A stretch of DNA of 13,934 nt from Bifidobacteriaceae bacterium (GTDB lineage Bacteria; Actinomycetota; Actinomycetes; Actinomycetales; WQXJ01), in the NCBI GenBank assembly GCA_031265345.1, contig JAISCU010000128.1, positions 1 to 13,934 of the forward strand. The letters are read 5' to 3'. The translations under genes were made by a program, and so were the position numbers. Under the pieces are notes generated by a model, which was not told where the DNA came from, did not search any database, and saw nothing but the letters and a program-made list of their open reading frames with translations. This document shows positions 13,071 through 13,934 of the stretch, in pieces (the first letter of the stretch is position 1; the number at the start of each line of letters is the position of its first letter).

Positions 13071-13934
13071 ATGGAGATATTCAACACGCTGTTCGGCGTA
13101 CCGCTCGGATACCTGCTCGACTGGTGCTACGACCTGGTCCCCTTGTACGGGCTGGCGATCATCGTGTTCACTCTCGCCACGAAGGTGATCCTATTCCCGC
13201 TGTCGCTGCTGGCGCAGAAGAACGCCGTCGCGATGGTGCGCATCAAGCCGCTGCTGGAAGACGTCAAACGCCGCTACGAGGGCAACCAGACCCTCCTCCT
13301 CGAAGAGCAGCGCCGCCTCTACAAGCGCGAGCACTATTCGTCCTTCATGGGCATGTTGCCCATGCTGATCCAGATCCCGATCATCCTGGGCCTGATCAAC
13401 GTCATCTACAAGCCCCTCCAGCACTTGCTGCACCTTCCCCGGACCGCGATCGAGGCGCTGATCGACCGCACGGCGGAGCTCCAGGGCACGGACCCGGCGG
13501 CGCTGGGCTACGGCGCCCAGTTGAGCGTGATCGAGCAGGTCCAGGCGGACCCCGGCGCCTTCGCGGGGCTGTCCGGCGGCCCCGGCGTGTCCAGCGGGGC
13601 GGGGCCGACGGGCGCAGCCGACCTGGGCGACGGCATCGCCCAAATCGTGGCTTTGAAGATGGACTTCGCGGGGATGGACCTCGCGGCGGTGCCCGCCTGG
13701 ACCTCCCCGACCATCGTCTGGCCCATCCTCTCGGCCCTCAGCGCCCTGGCGCTGTGCCTCTACCAGAACCGCTACTACGTCCTCAACCGGTTCCAGAGCC
13801 CGGCCGCGAACTGGGCCATGACCATCTTCATGGTCGCGTTCTCCGGCTATTTCGCGCTGGTGCTGCCATGCGGCCTGGGACTCTACTGGACCGCCGGGAA
13901 CCTGCTGTCGATCCTCATGGTCTGGGTCTGCAAC
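13071..13934 (+). CDS. yidC: YidC/Oxa1 family membrane protein insertase (3' end outside window)
   Basis: The frame is open from ATG 13071 to the last base, 288 codons. AAGGG (about 13059-13063) serves as ribosome binding site. YidC inserts proteins into the cytoplasmic membrane alone or with SecYEG. Seen features: TM1 at about 23-45 leading into QKNAVAMVRIKPLLEDVKRR, the typical cytoplasmic hairpin of the family; TM2 (MGMLPMLIQIPIILGLINVI, 93-112); a Gly-rich external loop with an insert at about 161-190; a TM at 215-231; and the signature PCGLGLYWTAGN (266-277), where the family has LPxGLxLYW. The usual actinobacterial partners rpmH and rnpA are absent, so this may be a second yidC paralog outside the origin region. 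Confidence 0.9.
   Translation, partial: MEIFNTLFGVPLGYLLDWCYDLVPLYGLAIIVFTLATKVILFPLSLLAQKNAVAMVRIKPLLEDVKRRYEGNQTLLLEEQRRLYKREHYSSFMGMLPMLIQIPIILGLINVIYKPLQHLLHLPRTAIEALIDRTAELQGTDPAALGYGAQLSVIEQVQADPGAFAGLSGGPGVSSGAGPTGAADLGDGIAQIVALKMDFAGMDLAAVPAWTSPTIVWPILSALSALALCLYQNRYYVLNRFQSPAANWAMTIFMVAFSGYFALVLPCGLGLYWTAGNLLSILMVWVCN

Overview
This is high-GC DNA with strong G/C preference at third codon positions and Actinobacteria-type families (DUF5998, DUF2804, an actinobacterial-style ParC, a VapB/DUF2191 antitoxin). It looks like a chromosomal segment from a high-GC Gram-positive actinobacterium. I cannot name the genus from the sequence alone.

Left block (1-4097, all + strand). After the tail of an unidentified gene (1-201) and about 240 bp with no feature, a near-consensus promoter (TTGACA-17-TAGAGT, 446-474) starts transcription at about 480. 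That is exactly where the first of two tandem Y-RNA-like RNAs begins. Y1 (480-573) has an 11-bp terminal stem. Y2 (581-740) has a 16-bp terminal stem and carries a circularly permuted tRNA-like module: T arm, then a capped acceptor-like stem, then a D arm. Immediately downstream is rsr (775-2487), encoding a bacterial Ro60 ortholog (TROVE plus vWA/MIDAS). So a ring-shaped RNA-binding protein and two candidate RNA partners sit under one promoter. Three more genes follow with a 4-bp overlap or short gaps: a Gly-rich helix-turn-helix protein, an orphan VapB-type antitoxin and a DUF2804 protein.

Middle block (4138-9823). A minus-strand pair encodes a DUF5998 protein and an alkaline-phosphatase-superfamily enzyme. 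Divergent from it is a three-TM membrane protein of unknown function. Then comes a non-coding inverted repeat array (array A, 6928-7203), then parC (7355-9823), the topoisomerase IV A subunit.

Right block (9854-13934). A minus-strand lipoprotein gene is followed by about 1 kb without genes. This stretch holds a pair of DnaA-box-like sites, several inverted repeats and a second inverted array (array B, 11269-11637). A choline/aminoglycoside-kinase-family gene lies on the minus strand, divergent from a truncated yidC that runs off the window.

Two things stand out. One is the Ro60 operon with two Y RNAs, one of them an unusually clear permuted tRNA mimic. The other is the twin arrays A and B. 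Both are built from related units spaced exactly 31 bp apart (CGAGTCCGCTGTTTTG-type and CGAGTGCCCGCTNTTGC-type), with the units pointing inward. In both, exactly 90 bp separates the outer edges of the innermost units, and a shared core (ACGCGYTGACCWG) lies at the centre of symmetry. I do not recognise this architecture from any described repeat class.
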